Both the position numbers and the translations under genes were made by a program. Positions 43,865 to 54,216 of a stretch of DNA of 64,000 bases are shown one piece after another (position 1 is the first letter of the stretch; each line of letters begins with the position of its first letter). Origin of the DNA: Thereva unica. Lineage: Eukaryota > Arthropoda > Insecta > Diptera > Therevidae. Where the stretch lies: NCBI GenBank assembly GCA_949987705.1, contig OX465281.1, positions 174,048,516-174,112,515 on the forward strand. Direction: 5' to 3'. A model generated the notes under the pieces. The model had not been told where the DNA came from and did not search any database. It saw nothing but the letters and a program-made list of their open reading frames with translations.

Positions 43865-44085
43865 AAAAAGAGGGTTCGTGAGGTGTTTACTAAACGAAAA
43901 AAATTCGGCGAATATCATCACTTGTATTCTGATTTAATTAAAGACCCTCAAAAATTTTTTACGTATTATAGAATGAGTTTAAGTACTTACGAATACATCT
44001 TGGATTCAATCAGAACATCAATTGAAAAGTTTTCTAATTTTAGAGAAACAATTTCGCCGAATGAGCGATTATCGTTAACTTTAAG
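43865..44085 (+). pseudogene. Harbinger transposase, exon 1
   Basis: The reading KKRVREVFTKRKKFGEYHHL, IKDPQKFFTYYRMSLSTYEY and ISPNERLSLTL matches the N-terminal region of PIF/Harbinger transposases (..FHHL..EL..D...FF.YFRMS...F..LL). The frame upstream meets a stop at 43,862, so the true start is unclear. The exon ends at TTAAG|GTAAGT. It joins in frame with the acceptor at 51,674: the split codon gives R, and the joined protein reads LTLR-FLACGSSF. Confidence 0.82.
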
Positions 44086-44272
44086 GTAAGTGCATATAGA
44101 ACACATATTTTTACACAAATATTTCCTTTATTCAAAATTCTCCATCTTTATAAAAGTGAACTCAAAATAATATTTTATTATACCAACCAACGACGGTAGT
44201 AGCGAGTGTGGGACGCTATAATCCCGCCTACCAGCGAAGGACTAGCAATCCTCCCTGGCAATATCAATTGCT

Positions 44273-44840
44273 ATGAACCCGACAGCAGAGCCTCGGACCG
44301 GACGGATAACTCAACGACGAACTGGCAAACGAAAAAAGGACAATGATTTCGGAGTATTTACATGGAACGTGCGAACTCTATACCAACCTGGTAAGTTAAG
44401 AGTACTATTGGACCAGCTTGAAAAATACAAGGCCGATATAATGGCGAATTAAGAAGTTAGATGGTTGGGGAAAGGCATAATGGAGAAAAGGAATTACACA
44501 ATACACTACAGCTGCAGAGATAAAGAGCACACTCTAGGTACGGCATTTTTCGTTAGAAAAAACTTAAAACATGCTGTAATAGGATTCGAAGCAATAAGCG
44601 AAAGAATGTGCAAAATTCGAATTAAAGGCAAATTCCACAATTACTCCCTCATTAATATACATGCTCCAACCGAAGATAAGTCTGATGAAGAAAAGGAGGC
44701 CTTCTATGAAAACCTTGAGAGAAATCTCAGAAAATGTCCCAGGTATGATGTAAAAGTAATTATAGGAGACGCTAACGCAAAAGTAGGGCAGGAACGAATC
44801 TATTACCCAACCATTGGAAAGCACAGTATACATCCTGAGT
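44273..44840 (+). pseudogene. RTE-B endonuclease, N-terminal part
   Basis: The ATG at 44,273 begins MNPTAEPRTGRI and stays in frame with FGVFTWNVRTLYQPGKL. At 44,450-44,452 a TAA stands where RTE endonucleases have the Q of QEVRW, next to the catalytic E. Downstream are YTIHYSCRDKEHTLGTAFF, LINIHAPTEDKSDEEKEAF, CPRYDVKVIIGDANAKVG and GKHSIHPE, where the CR1-type element enters. The gene resumes at 48,385. Confidence 0.87.
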
Positions 44841-47800
44841 GCAGTCTGGGCTAAGCTAGCACGGTGTGCGGACGTGCGGGGTGCGCTGTCGCCGGTCACT
44901 CAGGCATTTCGATTTTTAAAATTGTCTCGTGCTGTACCGTTCCTAATCAAACCGAGTGAAATCTGTCGCTTTGTGTTGTGCTGAAACTGCAACTTTCTTT
45001 TTTTTGCTGTTAAAGTGAAGTTCTAATAATTAAACAATTAAATTTCCGAACTTTCATTAATAAAATTATCAATAAATAAATAAATTTGTGACGTGTTATG
45101 CGAGTGAAGGTGTCATCAACTCCCGCACTGACAGTGATCGAACTGACTGACTGCACAAGTAAGTAAGTTCTTTCCTTCTTCCCACATCCCGGTCTCGGCA
45201 CCGCCGGCGTCAGTGCCAGTATCGGTCAGCTGACGGGATTCTTCTTGCGTTAGGAGGCATAACACTCCAGCAAGGAGTATCCCGATAGCCCCGATGGTCA
45301 TGACAATGGCAGTGCCGGTTACGACGGAGGTTGACCTTGTACATACTAAGCCTCGATACAAAAATTTTTGTATTGACTGCACTAACATCCGTGGGCTGCA
45401 AGCGAATTTCTATTCGGTGATGTGCCATCTCTGCGTTTTTTCTCCCCCAATCTTCGCACTAAGTGAAACCCAAATATTACCTAATGATGATTTAGATCGT
45501 TTCCAGGTTTCTGGGTACACATTAGTGCACAACCTCTCCCCTCATAGGGGAATTGCCATTTATATTAGGAAAGACGTAGCCTTCCAGAAGGTGTACAATA
45601 GTACAACTCCTGATTTCAACCATCTCGGTCTAAAAATTTTACTTCCAAAGCACGTCATTTTCTTCTGTTTTCTATACAGGAGTCCTAATATCAGTAATGA
45701 AGCTTCCTCTTTAGCATTTGACGCTATCTCTGAACGTATCTCCGGTTTTTTATCCTCCCATCCGGACTGTGAGATCATTGTTGCGGGTGATTTCAACGTT
45801 CACAACGTAAATTGGCTGAATTACTCAAATGGCACCAGTGTTTCTGGCAGGGATGCTGAGCTCTTTGCTGAGACAAATAACCTATACCAAATTGTCAACG
45901 GTCCTACACGTATTCCTGACACTGCCGGTCAAGGACGCCACCTCCTTGATCTTTTTCTTACCTCGCACCCAACAAAATACTCCGTCGAAATTGACTCTCC
46001 TCTGGGCAACTCGGATCACTGTCTAATCAGCGCCCACTTCCCATATCGATCTCCTACCCCAACTACGCCAGCTCCTAGGAGAACCGTTTGGCATTATGGG
46101 AAGGCCAACTGGTGGGGGCTGATTCGCTTTTTTCAATCTACTGACTGGGATCTATGTTTCCAGAACCGCGATGTCAACTTTGCCGCTCTCTGTATTACCA
46201 ACATTATATTGGCTGGTATGCACCTATTCATTCCTCATTCCTCCAAATCCATAAAGCCTAGGCAGCATGGATGGTTTAATCGGGAATGCATGAATGCAAT
46301 TAAAACTAAAGAAGCCGCCTACAGAGAGTACAGACATTCTCCGAGCGAACTATCTAGACGTGAGTACATAAGGTTGAGAAATTCCTGTAAATCCACCATC
46401 AGGAAAGTCAAGGAATTATACGATGACAGGCTGAGAAATAAACTCATTAACTCCACTGCTGGCAGTAAAAATTTTTGGTCCTTGGTAACCTCCATCAGGA
46501 AGAATTTTACCTCACACACAACGCCTCCATTCATCTACAATAGGCAGGTGATAGCAGAAAGCAAACCCAAGGCCGACTTACTCGCATCTCTGTTCGCCGC
46601 AAACTCTTCCTTACCCTATGCTGACACGCAACCACCAGCCATCGAGTGTTCCACCCACTCAATGGACGGAGTTTTCTTCAGAACACGTGAAGTGTATAGG
46701 TGTCTCAAAGAGCTTGACTCCAATAAATCCACTGGCCCAGACAATATTCCCCCTATGGTTCTTAAAAAATGTGCCTCACCTTTGGCTAAACCTCTGCGCA
46801 AACTTTTCGCCCTATCCTACTTCTCCGGAGTCTATCCCGACTCCTGGAAACTGGCCCATGTTCAGCCCATACCAAAAAAAGGTGACGCTAGTGACCCCGA
46901 AAACTACCGCCCAATAGCAATTACTTCTATTCTCTCCAAAGTGATGGAGACAATAATAAACAAGAGGCTTTTGAGATATCTTGAGCACCACAAAATATTA
47001 AATGACAAACAGTACGGCTTTAGACCAAAAAGATCTACTGGCGACCTCCTTGTTTGCCTAACTGAACACCTCAACCAAAGTATACACCGATTTGGTGAAT
47101 CTGGCCTGGTTGCTTTAGATATCTCCAAGGCTTTTGACAGAGTGTGGCACCCCGCTCTGTTAACCAAACTCCAGGCTATTGGTATTGACTTCGTTCTAAG
47201 GAACTGGATTAAGAGCTTCCTTTCTGGCCGTTCAATCAAGGTAGTATTGGATGGCGTCGAATCCGACCCCCACACCATCTCCGCAGGTGTTCCCCAGGGC
47301 TCAATTCTATCACCAGCTCTCTTCCTAATTTTTATAAACGACCTGCTCTCAATCCCTTCCAACCCACTTCACTGCTTTGCCGACGACAGTACACTACGGT
47401 ACTCCTATGGCTTCGATACTGTAGGACAAGCACGCGCCAGACCTTGTCTGCATTATCGCAATCTCATGTCCATCTCAATCAACAGGGACATCGAACGAAT
47501 TCTTGAATGGGGCCGCAAGAACCGTGTCGAATTCAATGCATCCAAAACGAAGTACTGTCTCATCTCCAATAAAACCGGCACCGACCCTCCTTCTATTTCA
47601 GTGGACAACAAAAATCTTACGGCAGAACCGTCTTTAAACATCCTAGGCATAACACTATCCGATGATCTGCGGTGGAATAACCACATATTCCAAATCGCTA
47701 AACAAGCATCGCAATGCCTGGGATTCCTGAAAAGATGCAAATTCCTCCTTCAGCCGTCGGCCAGGGCTACAATATACAAGTCCTACATTCGTCCCCGCCT

Positions 47801-48384
47801 CGAATACAACTCGCATATTTGGGCTGGGGCCCCGAGAACCACCTTAGCCTGGCTGGACAAGGTGCAAAGTCGCGCTCTCAAACTTATTGGCGATAGCGCC
47901 ATTTGCTCCTCAATTGACTCATTAAGCCACCGTAGGAATGTAGCAGCCCTTACAAAATTTTACCGATTTTACCACAACGATTGCTCTTCTGAAATAAGTA
48001 ACCTCATGCCTCCACGGCAACTTTTCTCCCGCAACACTAGACTTGCCCGCTCGGCTCACCCTTATAGTCTACAGCCCTTATGTTCGCGCACACTCCGATT
48101 TAGAAATTCGTTTATAACAAGAACAACACGACTGTGGAACAACTTACCTCAGTCAATATTCCCGAACTCATACAACACCCAAGAGTTCAAGCGCAAGGTT
48201 CACCACCATCTCCTCCAACACCCACCCGACTCCCCCTAATCTATCCTATCTCTCTCTCTATTCTTCGAGCTAAGCTTACTACTAGACATTGCACCATGAC
48301 GTGTACGACATGACGGACTAGTAGTACAAAGGATGACACCTAAGCTTAGACTATCACATAAAAAAAAAAAAAAAAAAAAAATGA
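44841..48384 (+). mobile_element. CR1/Jockey-group non-LTR retrotransposon with poly(A), intact frame
   Basis: The element begins near 44,841 (GC-rich leader of ~450 bp) and ends in ~22 A at 48,361-48,382. It split the RTE-B endonuclease between HSIHPE and NDNS. A few target bases may be lost, so no duplication could be fixed. Decayed relatives lie at 13,470-13,763, 26,448-26,575 and 35,458-35,815. Because the long frame is intact and the poly(A) is clean, it is one of the youngest insertions in the window. Confidence 0.85.
45294..48239 (+). CDS. Endonuclease-reverse transcriptase, CR1/Jockey group, 981 aa
   Basis: This is a single uninterrupted frame. Residues ~28-255 form an apurinic-type endonuclease: CTNIRGLQANF, FALSETQILP (catalytic E), FCFLYRSPN, IIVAGDFNVHNVNWL, and LGNSDHCLISAHFP (D-H). 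The linker has WFNRECMNAIKTKEAAY. The RT spans roughly 460-740: NKSTGPDNIPPMVLKK, PENYRPIAITSILSKVME, YGFRPKRSTGDLLVCL, ALDISKAFDRVWHPAL, AGVPQGSILSPALF, and the catalytic FADD at 695-698. The C-terminus (LWNNLPQSIFPNSYNTQEFK) is typical of this group. There is no RNase H and no upstream ORF1. The start is chosen as the first ATG in frame; the second (MAVPV, three codons on) is equally possible. It would nick chromosomal DNA and copy its own RNA in the nucleus. Confidence 0.9.
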   Translation: MVMTMAVPVTTEVDLVHTKPRYKNFCIDCTNIRGLQANFYSVMCHLCVFSPPIFALSETQILPNDDLDRFQVSGYTLVHNLSPHRGIAIYIRKDVAFQKVYNSTTPDFNHLGLKILLPKHVIFFCFLYRSPNISNEASSLAFDAISERISGFLSSHPDCEIIVAGDFNVHNVNWLNYSNGTSVSGRDAELFAETNNLYQIVNGPTRIPDTAGQGRHLLDLFLTSHPTKYSVEIDSPLGNSDHCLISAHFPYRSPTPTTPAPRRTVWHYGKANWWGLIRFFQSTDWDLCFQNRDVNFAALCITNIILAGMHLFIPHSSKSIKPRQHGWFNRECMNAIKTKEAAYREYRHSPSELSRREYIRLRNSCKSTIRKVKELYDDRLRNKLINSTAGSKNFWSLVTSIRKNFTSHTTPPFIYNRQVIAESKPKADLLASLFAANSSLPYADTQPPAIECSTHSMDGVFFRTREVYRCLKELDSNKSTGPDNIPPMVLKKCASPLAKPLRKLFALSYFSGVYPDSWKLAHVQPIPKKGDASDPENYRPIAITSILSKVMETIINKRLLRYLEHHKILNDKQYGFRPKRSTGDLLVCLTEHLNQSIHRFGESGLVALDISKAFDRVWHPALLTKLQAIGIDFVLRNWIKSFLSGRSIKVVLDGVESDPHTISAGVPQGSILSPALFLIFINDLLSIPSNPLHCFADDSTLRYSYGFDTVGQARARPCLHYRNLMSISINRDIERILEWGRKNRVEFNASKTKYCLISNKTGTDPPSISVDNKNLTAEPSLNILGITLSDDLRWNNHIFQIAKQASQCLGFLKRCKFLLQPSARATIYKSYIRPRLEYNSHIWAGAPRTTLAWLDKVQSRALKLIGDSAICSSIDSLSHRRNVAALTKFYRFYHNDCSSEISNLMPPRQLFSRNTRLARSAHPYSLQPLCSRTLRFRNSFITRTTRLWNNLPQSIFPNSYNTQEFKRKVHHHLLQHPPDSP

Positions 48385-50847
48385 TAATAGTCGTAGACTG
48401 GTGGACTTCGCTGCTGGAGCTAGCATGATAGTGGCTAGCACGAAATTCGAGCACAGAAGAATACATAGAGTAACCTGGAAATCTCCTAATGAGGAGACGG
48501 TCAATGCTATAGACCATATACTTATTAGTACAAGGTACAGCTCCAGCATAATAGATGTTAGAACGTTCCGTGGAGCAAACGTGGACTCAGACCATTTTCT
48601 GGTGGGTGCTAAGATAAGAGATAGGATTTCGTGCGTTAGGACAGGAGGAAGGGTACAACAAAGCGAGCGAAAATATAATACCGCGGCCCTCAACGAAGAA
48701 CAAATTAGGGAAGAATATGTAGCAGAGCTAAATAGAAGGTTCGGTGCATCGAATAACGAAGCTACAAGTATCGATACCAATATTGATGAGGAATGGGAAA
48801 AACTAAGTACCATAATAAAGGAAGCCGCTGCTACCAAGCTAGGCTATGAAAGACGAGCAAGACGTCAAGACTGGTTCGACGAAGAGTGCGCTAGAGTAAC
48901 GAAAGATAAGAATGAAGCATATACTAATATGCTGCAAAGATATAGGACTAGAAATTCCGTAGCGACCTATAAGGAAAAACGACGATTAGAAAAACGTACG
49001 CACAAAAGAGAAAAGAAGACGTGGCTGGAGGAACAATTTACAGAGATAAACGAACTCGGGAATAATAACGAAGTGAGAAAGTTATATGAGAAAGTGAACA
49101 AGCAACGTAAAGAGTTTAAACCCAGAGTATCGATGTGTAAGGACAAAAACGGTAATATCCTGAGCCAAAAACAAGAGGTTTTAGAAAGAAGGGGGGGGGG
49201 GGGGGGTATTTTAATGAGCTACTGAATAAAGGCGACGAAAATGAGAGTGAAAGTGATGTGAATCAAACAAATAGAAACGCACCAACCAATAATGATAGTG
49301 ATACTGGTGCTGCTAATGAAAGTGATGTCCCTACAATGGACGACGTACAAGAAGCTATGACGAATCTCAAAAACAATAAAGCCCCAGGAAAAGATAGCAT
49401 AGCAATTGAGATGTGGAAATATGGGGGCCAAGAATTAAGGAATGGATTACATAAACTTATAGAATCGATCTGGCGTCAGAAAAAGATCCCACTTGAATGG
49501 ACGGAAGCTGTGATATGCCCCCTGCATAAAAAAGGAGATCAACTCGTTTGTAAGAACTGTAGGGGTATTACCCTCCTCAACTCAGCGTATAAAGTACTGT
49601 CCACTATTTTATACAAAAAACTTCTACCCATCGCAGAAGGCATAACAGGTAGTTATCAATGTGGCTTTCGACCAGGTAGGTCCACTACAAACCATATTTC
49701 CACTCTGAGAAGAATTTTGGAAAAATCATGGGAGTTCAACATCAATATTTACGTACTGTTTATAGACTTCAAGCAAGCATATGACAGCGTCAAGCGTGAG
49801 GAGTTATTTAAAGCTATGGAGTGCTTCCGATTTCCAAAATACCTAATCGAAGTAACAAAAGCTACAATCGAGGTAGTACGATGCAGAGTACGAGTTGAAC
49901 GAGACCTCTCAGATAGTTTCACATCACAGAGAGGCCTGAGACAAGGTGATGCGCTGTCATGCCTCCTATTTAACATAGTGTTGGAGAAGGTGGTGAGAGA
50001 CGCTGGGGTAGAAACAACGGGATCCATCTTTAACAAGTCAACACAAACGATGGCTTATGCTGATGATGTCGCTCTAATAGGTAGGTCGTTTGCGAATGTG
50101 ATAGGAACCTTCATCAAACTGGAAGCAGCTGCGAAAAAGATGGGATTGCTCATCAACGAAGCAAAAACTAAGTATCTTTGTACTTCAAGAAGATACGCAA
50201 CTCCAAGACAAAATATCACCATAGATGCATATAATATAGAAACCGTTAAAGAATTTACGTATCTTGGAACCGTATTGCAAGCTGACAGTGGTGAGACAAC
50301 GGAGATCAGAAGGAGAATAAACGTTGCTAACAGATGCTATTTTGGACTTCGACAACATCTTACATCACGCATTTTGTCTAGAGGAATGAAGTGTAAACTA
50401 TATACCACGCTAATCAAGCCCGTTCTGATGTTTGGATCAGAGGCATGGACTTTGAAAGTGGCTGATGAAACTCTTCTAGGCACTTTTGAAAGAAAAATTC
50501 TACGTACAATATTTGGCGGTGTCTGCGAAAACGGTGAATGGAGAAGGAGATATAATCACGAATTATACCAACTGTACCGGGGACCCGACATTGTCAAAAG
50601 TATAAAATTAAGTAGATTGCGATGGGTGGCACACGTACAAAGGCTTGACGATAGCGACCCCGCAAAAATAGCGTTGAATCGAATTCCTGATGGAAAGCGA
50701 AATTCAGGTCGACCAAAAAAGCGATACATGGACTCCGTTGAGGAAGATTTAGTAAAGTTAGGCGTACGCAACTGGAAGGCATTAGCCAGGAACTGAACGG
50801 CATGGAGAGAAATGTTGGAGGAAGCCAAGGCCAATAATAGGCTGTAG
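48385..50847 (+). pseudogene. RTE-B endonuclease end, RT and C-terminus
   Basis: The frame resumes NDNSRRLVDFAAGASMIVAS and IDHILIST, with VDSDHFLV (catalytic D-H). A basic linker follows. A run of 16 G (49,191-49,206) replaces the codons for RWEEH in EVLERWEEHFNELL and shifts the frame. The RT block (49,258 onward) carries NNKAPGKDSIAIEMW, HKKGDQLVCKNCRGI, QCGFRPGRSTTNHI, IDFKQAYDSV, GLRQGDALSCLLFN and the catalytic YADDVALIGR. The C-terminus has SRLRWVAHVQRL and GRPKKRYMDSV. TGA at about 50,794 precedes the last 17 residues and probably replaces an Arg codon. Confidence 0.88.
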
Positions 50848-50876
50848 TGCTACAGATGATGATGATGATACTGTGT

Positions 50877-51618
50877 TTGCATCAAATGTTGAAAAATAAT
50901 TTATTACAGTAGGTGCTGCTGCTTCAACCGTATCTATTGCACTTTGAGTAAAAACTTCATCAGTTTACTCAGAGGTTGAGATTGGATTGAAAGAACAACC
51001 TGGAGAAGGAATAGGTGTTATGCGGGATCCTTCTTAGTGAGTGATTAGAAGAGGAGGTTGATGCTCGAGTGTTATGTGGTTCATTAATAAAAACTTGCTG
51101 CAAGTATGCTCTGACAAGTAGTTTTCTATCTTCGGGAATTTTTTGCAAATAAGGAAGCAAACTCATTAAAAATTGGTAATCACTATCCATCTTATGATTA
51201 CAATTTTCTCGAATTATTTCCAGCTTCTTTTTTTCAATTTCAAGATACTTGTCCTCAATGTTTCTTGGAGCACATTTCATCCTTTTCGAACGATTCTTGA
51301 AAGAATCCTTTATTTCCTGATCCTTGCTTGATATATTAGTTTCTTCAGTTTCTTTTTCCTTTTCAGTATTCTCTTTGACTTGGTATTGCGAATTATCATC
51401 ATGAATTCACATTCTGAACATTATCTTTTCTTGGTTCCTCCGTTACATTTCCCTGGAGCGTTCCTCTTTTAAAATTGCCAGCAATAAACATCATCTGTTG
51501 GAAGAAAGCCCACGTGGAAGAATACCTGCTCCATCCCCAGATTTGCATTTTTGAGTTTTTTAAAGATCCTTTCTGAAAGTGTCCCTTAGATTTCTCCATT
51601 TCTTCTTTACATCTTCAG
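50877..51618 (-). pseudogene. Harbinger MADF-BESS protein, exon 2
   Basis: The exon continues EDVKKKWRNLRDTFRKDL (second half of MADF). A one-base shift near 51,565 is followed by KKLKNANLGM and VGFLPTDD. Farther down (51,280-50,969) come a basic stretch (KNRSKRMKCAPRNIE), a lysine/glutamate-rich segment, and the BESS motif DYQFLMSLLPYLQKIPEDRK with LVRAYLQQV. The C-terminal reading VEAAAPTVINYFSTFDANT reaches the point where the RTE inserted, so the RTE probably destroyed the 3' end. The exon lies antisense within the transposase intron. Confidence 0.8.
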
Positions 51619-51674
51619 CTGAAAAATAAATTTTTGAATAATGTAATGTTAAAAATCTCTTATTCTCTTTACAG

Positions 51675-52497
51675 ATTTTTAGCATGTGGCTCGTCTTTTA
51701 GAGCTCTTTCCGTATCTTATCGGATATCCGATAATGAAGTAGGAGGAATTGTTCATGAGACCTGTGAGGCAATTTGGGAAACTTTACAACCATTGCATAT
51801 GCCTTCTCCATCAAAAGAACAAATGTTAATGATGGCTCATGAATTTTGGGCAAAATGGAGATTTCCAAATTGCGTAGGATATATAGCTGATGGCAAGCAC
51901 ATAAGAATAAAAAGCCCTAAGAACACTGGGAGTCTATTTTATAATTATAAAAATTATTTTTCCATTGTTTTTTTTGGGAGTTGCGGGGCCAAACTACAAG
52001 TTTGTAGCCATTGAAGTTGGAGCGTATGGCAAAGAAAGCGATGGAGGCATATTTTCCAACAGTCAGCTATGTAAAAATATCGAGAGTGGTCATCACTATT
52101 TACATTATTCTTAAAAATTTGCCAGACACAAGTATTGCCACACCTTATGTAATGTTAGGAGATGAAGGACTTCCTTTGAAATCTTATTTAATGAGGCCGT
52201 ATCCGGCATCCAGACTAGGTCCCGAGGAAACTATTTTTAACGGTCGTTTGTCAGCAGCAAGGCAAGTTATTGAATGCTCCTTTGGTAATCTTAACAAAAA
52301 ATGGGAAATGCAGTAAAATCGTCAAATGTATTTGTCTATTACACAACATAATTATTAATAAAGAAGGAGGCACTTCCTTTGCCAATTCAAACAAACCGAA
52401 ACAAAAATTTTGTACTATTGGTGAAAACAGAGCAACTTGTGCAGCGTCTGCCATTAGAAATAAATTTAAAGCATTTTTCTGTTCACACGAAAAATAG
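51675..52497 (+). pseudogene. Harbinger transposase, exon 2 (DDE nuclease), frameshifted
   Basis: After the acceptor TTCTCTTTACAG the exon reads FLACGSSFRALSVSYRISDN, then NCVGYIADGKHIRIKSPKNT (first catalytic D), NYKNYFSIV, and after a frameshift GVAGPNYKFVAIEVGAYGKE with SDGGIFSNSQL (second D region). After another shift it reads PYVMLGDEGLPLKSYLMRPY (GDE...L..P) and FNGRLSAARQVIECSFGNLN (E). It ends HEK-stop. This order is the DDE nuclease of PIF/Harbinger (relatives of HARBI1). At least three frame breaks make it inactive. The whole exon lies antisense within the intron of the MADF gene. Confidence 0.87.
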
Positions 52498-52586
52498 TAA
52501 AAAAGCCATCTTGTAATTTCTTGTGTAAAATGAATAAAATGAATTAAAAATATGTTTAATATATTTATTATGTAATATAAATGCAC

Positions 52587-52719
52587 CTTTAAGCTCCATT
52601 TCGTTATCAACCTCCCTCCATAAATTCCTTTGTACGTGCCTCATGTGATAATTTTTATAACTCATATCCCACAAGGGTTTTCTCTCGAGCACTAAACTAA
52701 TTAATTGTTCCGCGTCCAT
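52587..52719 (-). pseudogene. Harbinger MADF-BESS protein, exon 1
   Basis: The ATG at 52,719 opens MDAEQLISLVLERKPLWDMS, YKNYHMRHVQRNLWREV and DNEMELK, the first half of a MADF domain. The exon ends AAAG|GTGCAT. The donor pairs with the acceptor TTTTTCAG at 51,619, and the split codon (g|ct) gives Ala in frame: EMELK-A-EDVKKKWRNL. In Harbinger elements this protein binds the TIRs and brings the transposase to DNA, which is family knowledge. It shares the block with exon 2 at 50,877-51,618. Confidence 0.8.
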
Positions 52720-53037
52720 TTTGAAATAATTTCATCACTACACAATGAATTCTTGCGAAAACTTGCGACTGATCCCATTCAAATCGGATCTGTCGCACTT
52801 CGCAACTCTTCGCAAAAATTCTGACGAACAAATATTGTTTTAATGTGCGCATTTACAAAGCATTGCATTAAATGGGATCGTTCGCACGCTTTCGTCAGAG
52901 TTCGCACGAATAGAATTCGTACAAATTCTAATGCAGTGTGCGAGCAGCCTAATGCAGTGTGCGAGTAGCCTTATAGTCCATTCAAAACGCGCGTTTGGGT
53001 GTTCCAAAATAACACCGTTAAGAAAATCGAACCCTAA

Positions 53038-53665
53038 GGCTGGCCGCACACTGGATACGAATTTGTATCGTACGTAAACGTACGTTATCAAAGGTCCGAA
53101 CAGAGTGCGCACACTGGTTGCGTTTTTCTCCGTTTAAGTGCCGGTATTGACCGTGATCCTTTGCCTGTGACATCATCGTAATGAATACTTTATATCTGTT
53201 ATATAGTTCTTCGCTGACTTGAAGATTGCGGCGGCGTCCAATAGCCATCGTTGAATCGAATGGGTGCATATTTAACAAGAGATGAATTTGGCGAATTCCA
53301 TTATATTATGGCAGACCTAAATAATGAGCCCAACGAAACCTTTGAATATATCCTACTCGTCAGGTCTTGCGTTGATGGTCACGTAAGTGATATGTTGAAT
53401 CACTTTGATCCCATTGGTGACCACACACCAAATTAATTAATTTTTCAATATCAATATTAGGTTTTTGACGCACGGATGCATAAAAAATCCGGGCATGTTG
53501 GGATTGATTTCGGTTGTCGGAAGTATACGCACGTACACGTACGACTTGATCGCACCTAGTGTGCGAGGTGCCATAGTTCTCGGAGTATCGGGATTGCTCT
53601 GACGAATTCGTACGTGTTCATACGAGACAAATTCGTACGAAAACGCATTCAGTGTGCGGCCAGCC
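53038..53665 (+). mobile_element. Non-autonomous Harbinger-type element, 628 bp
   Basis: The ends GGCTGGCCGCACACTG and its inverse are flanked by TAA at 53,035-53,037 and 53,666-53,668, a TWA duplication. FB-A copy 1 reads 'cgaaccctaaaggttttt' without insertion, which is the empty site. The tips resemble those of the large Harbinger (GGCTGCTCGCACACTG). Confidence 0.85.
53258..53436 (+). pseudogene. Harbinger transposase N-terminal scrap
   Basis: The frame reads MGAYLTRDEFGEFHYIMADL and NNEPNETFEYILL, close in pattern to exon 1 of the large Harbinger (KKFGEYHHLYSDLIKDPQKFF). The RM(S) motif and everything after are missing. It is a deletion derivative that would depend on another transposase. 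Confidence 0.5.
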
Positions 53666-54216
53666 TAAAGGTTTTAGGGGTCGCTAATCACGAAAATCGG
53701 GGTCCCGCGGTCCTAAAACATGGGCTTCACCCTTAAAAATGCAAAAAAAACACCCCTTTTCAGGGGTTTTTCGCGATTATTTCAACAGAAAAGTCTAATC
53801 TAGTAATAATAATAACAAAACAGACATTTCTGACAATTCACATCTACAGTGATAGAAATGTGTATGAACACATTTTGTCAGCGAATTCAGCCTACTGGTA
53901 CGTGGTTGGTTCGTGGTTGGTTTTCCCATTGGAGATTAGGCATTAAGGTTTTATTCCCTTAATTACCTCTACATTAAAATTATGATTGAAAAAAATGCAA
54001 ATGCAAATATTTTTATATAAAGTTGATTTTTATAATTGTAGGGGTAGTTTTAACCCCTTAAGGGTTGAAAATTATTTATTTTTGCCTGACAGCACGCCCA
54101 CAATCGAATTTGAGACATAAACTTTAAAAAAATGTCCCAAAAAGCTTTAGGGTTCGATTTTCTAAACGGTGTTATTTTGGAATTACCCCCCCCCCCCCGC
54201 GTTTTGAATGGAATAT

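Larger units (their letters stand above)
44165..50868 (+). mobile_element. RTE-type retrotransposon (RTE-B), split by a CR1-type element
   Basis: RTE-B is a second RTE family, clearly different from RTE-A in sequence. It starts near 44,165 and ends with a (GAT)n tail after the stop at 50,845-50,847. The CR1-type insertion at about 44,841-48,384 splits its endonuclease. It lies between exon 1 of the Harbinger transposase and exon 2 of the MADF gene, near the 3' end of the latter. No clean target duplication was found. Confidence 0.87.
43661..52970 (+). mobile_element. PIF/Harbinger transposon carrying two nested retrotransposons
   Basis: TTA at 43,658-43,660 and 52,971-52,973 matches the 3-bp TWA duplication of PIF/Harbinger elements. 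The left end GGCTGCTCGCACACTGCAT has its inverse at 52,931-52,949, and a second, slightly changed right end (to 52,970) follows as a 21-bp tandem copy. Two genes, a transposase on + and a MADF-BESS protein on -, lie inside. Without the nested RTE (44,165-50,868) and its CR1-type insert the element would be about 2.6 kb. Confidence 0.88.
52976..54213. mobile_element. Foldback FB-A, copy 2, containing a small Harbinger
   Basis: The ends GTCCATTCAAAACGCG and its near complement are bordered by TA at 52,974-52,975 and 54,214-54,215. The left tip directly abuts the TTA of the large Harbinger. The order of internal words matches copy 1. A 628-bp Harbinger-type element splits it at 'cgaaccctaa'. The right tip carries a run of 13 C (54,186-54,198), mirroring the 13 G of copy 1. 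Confidence 0.85.
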
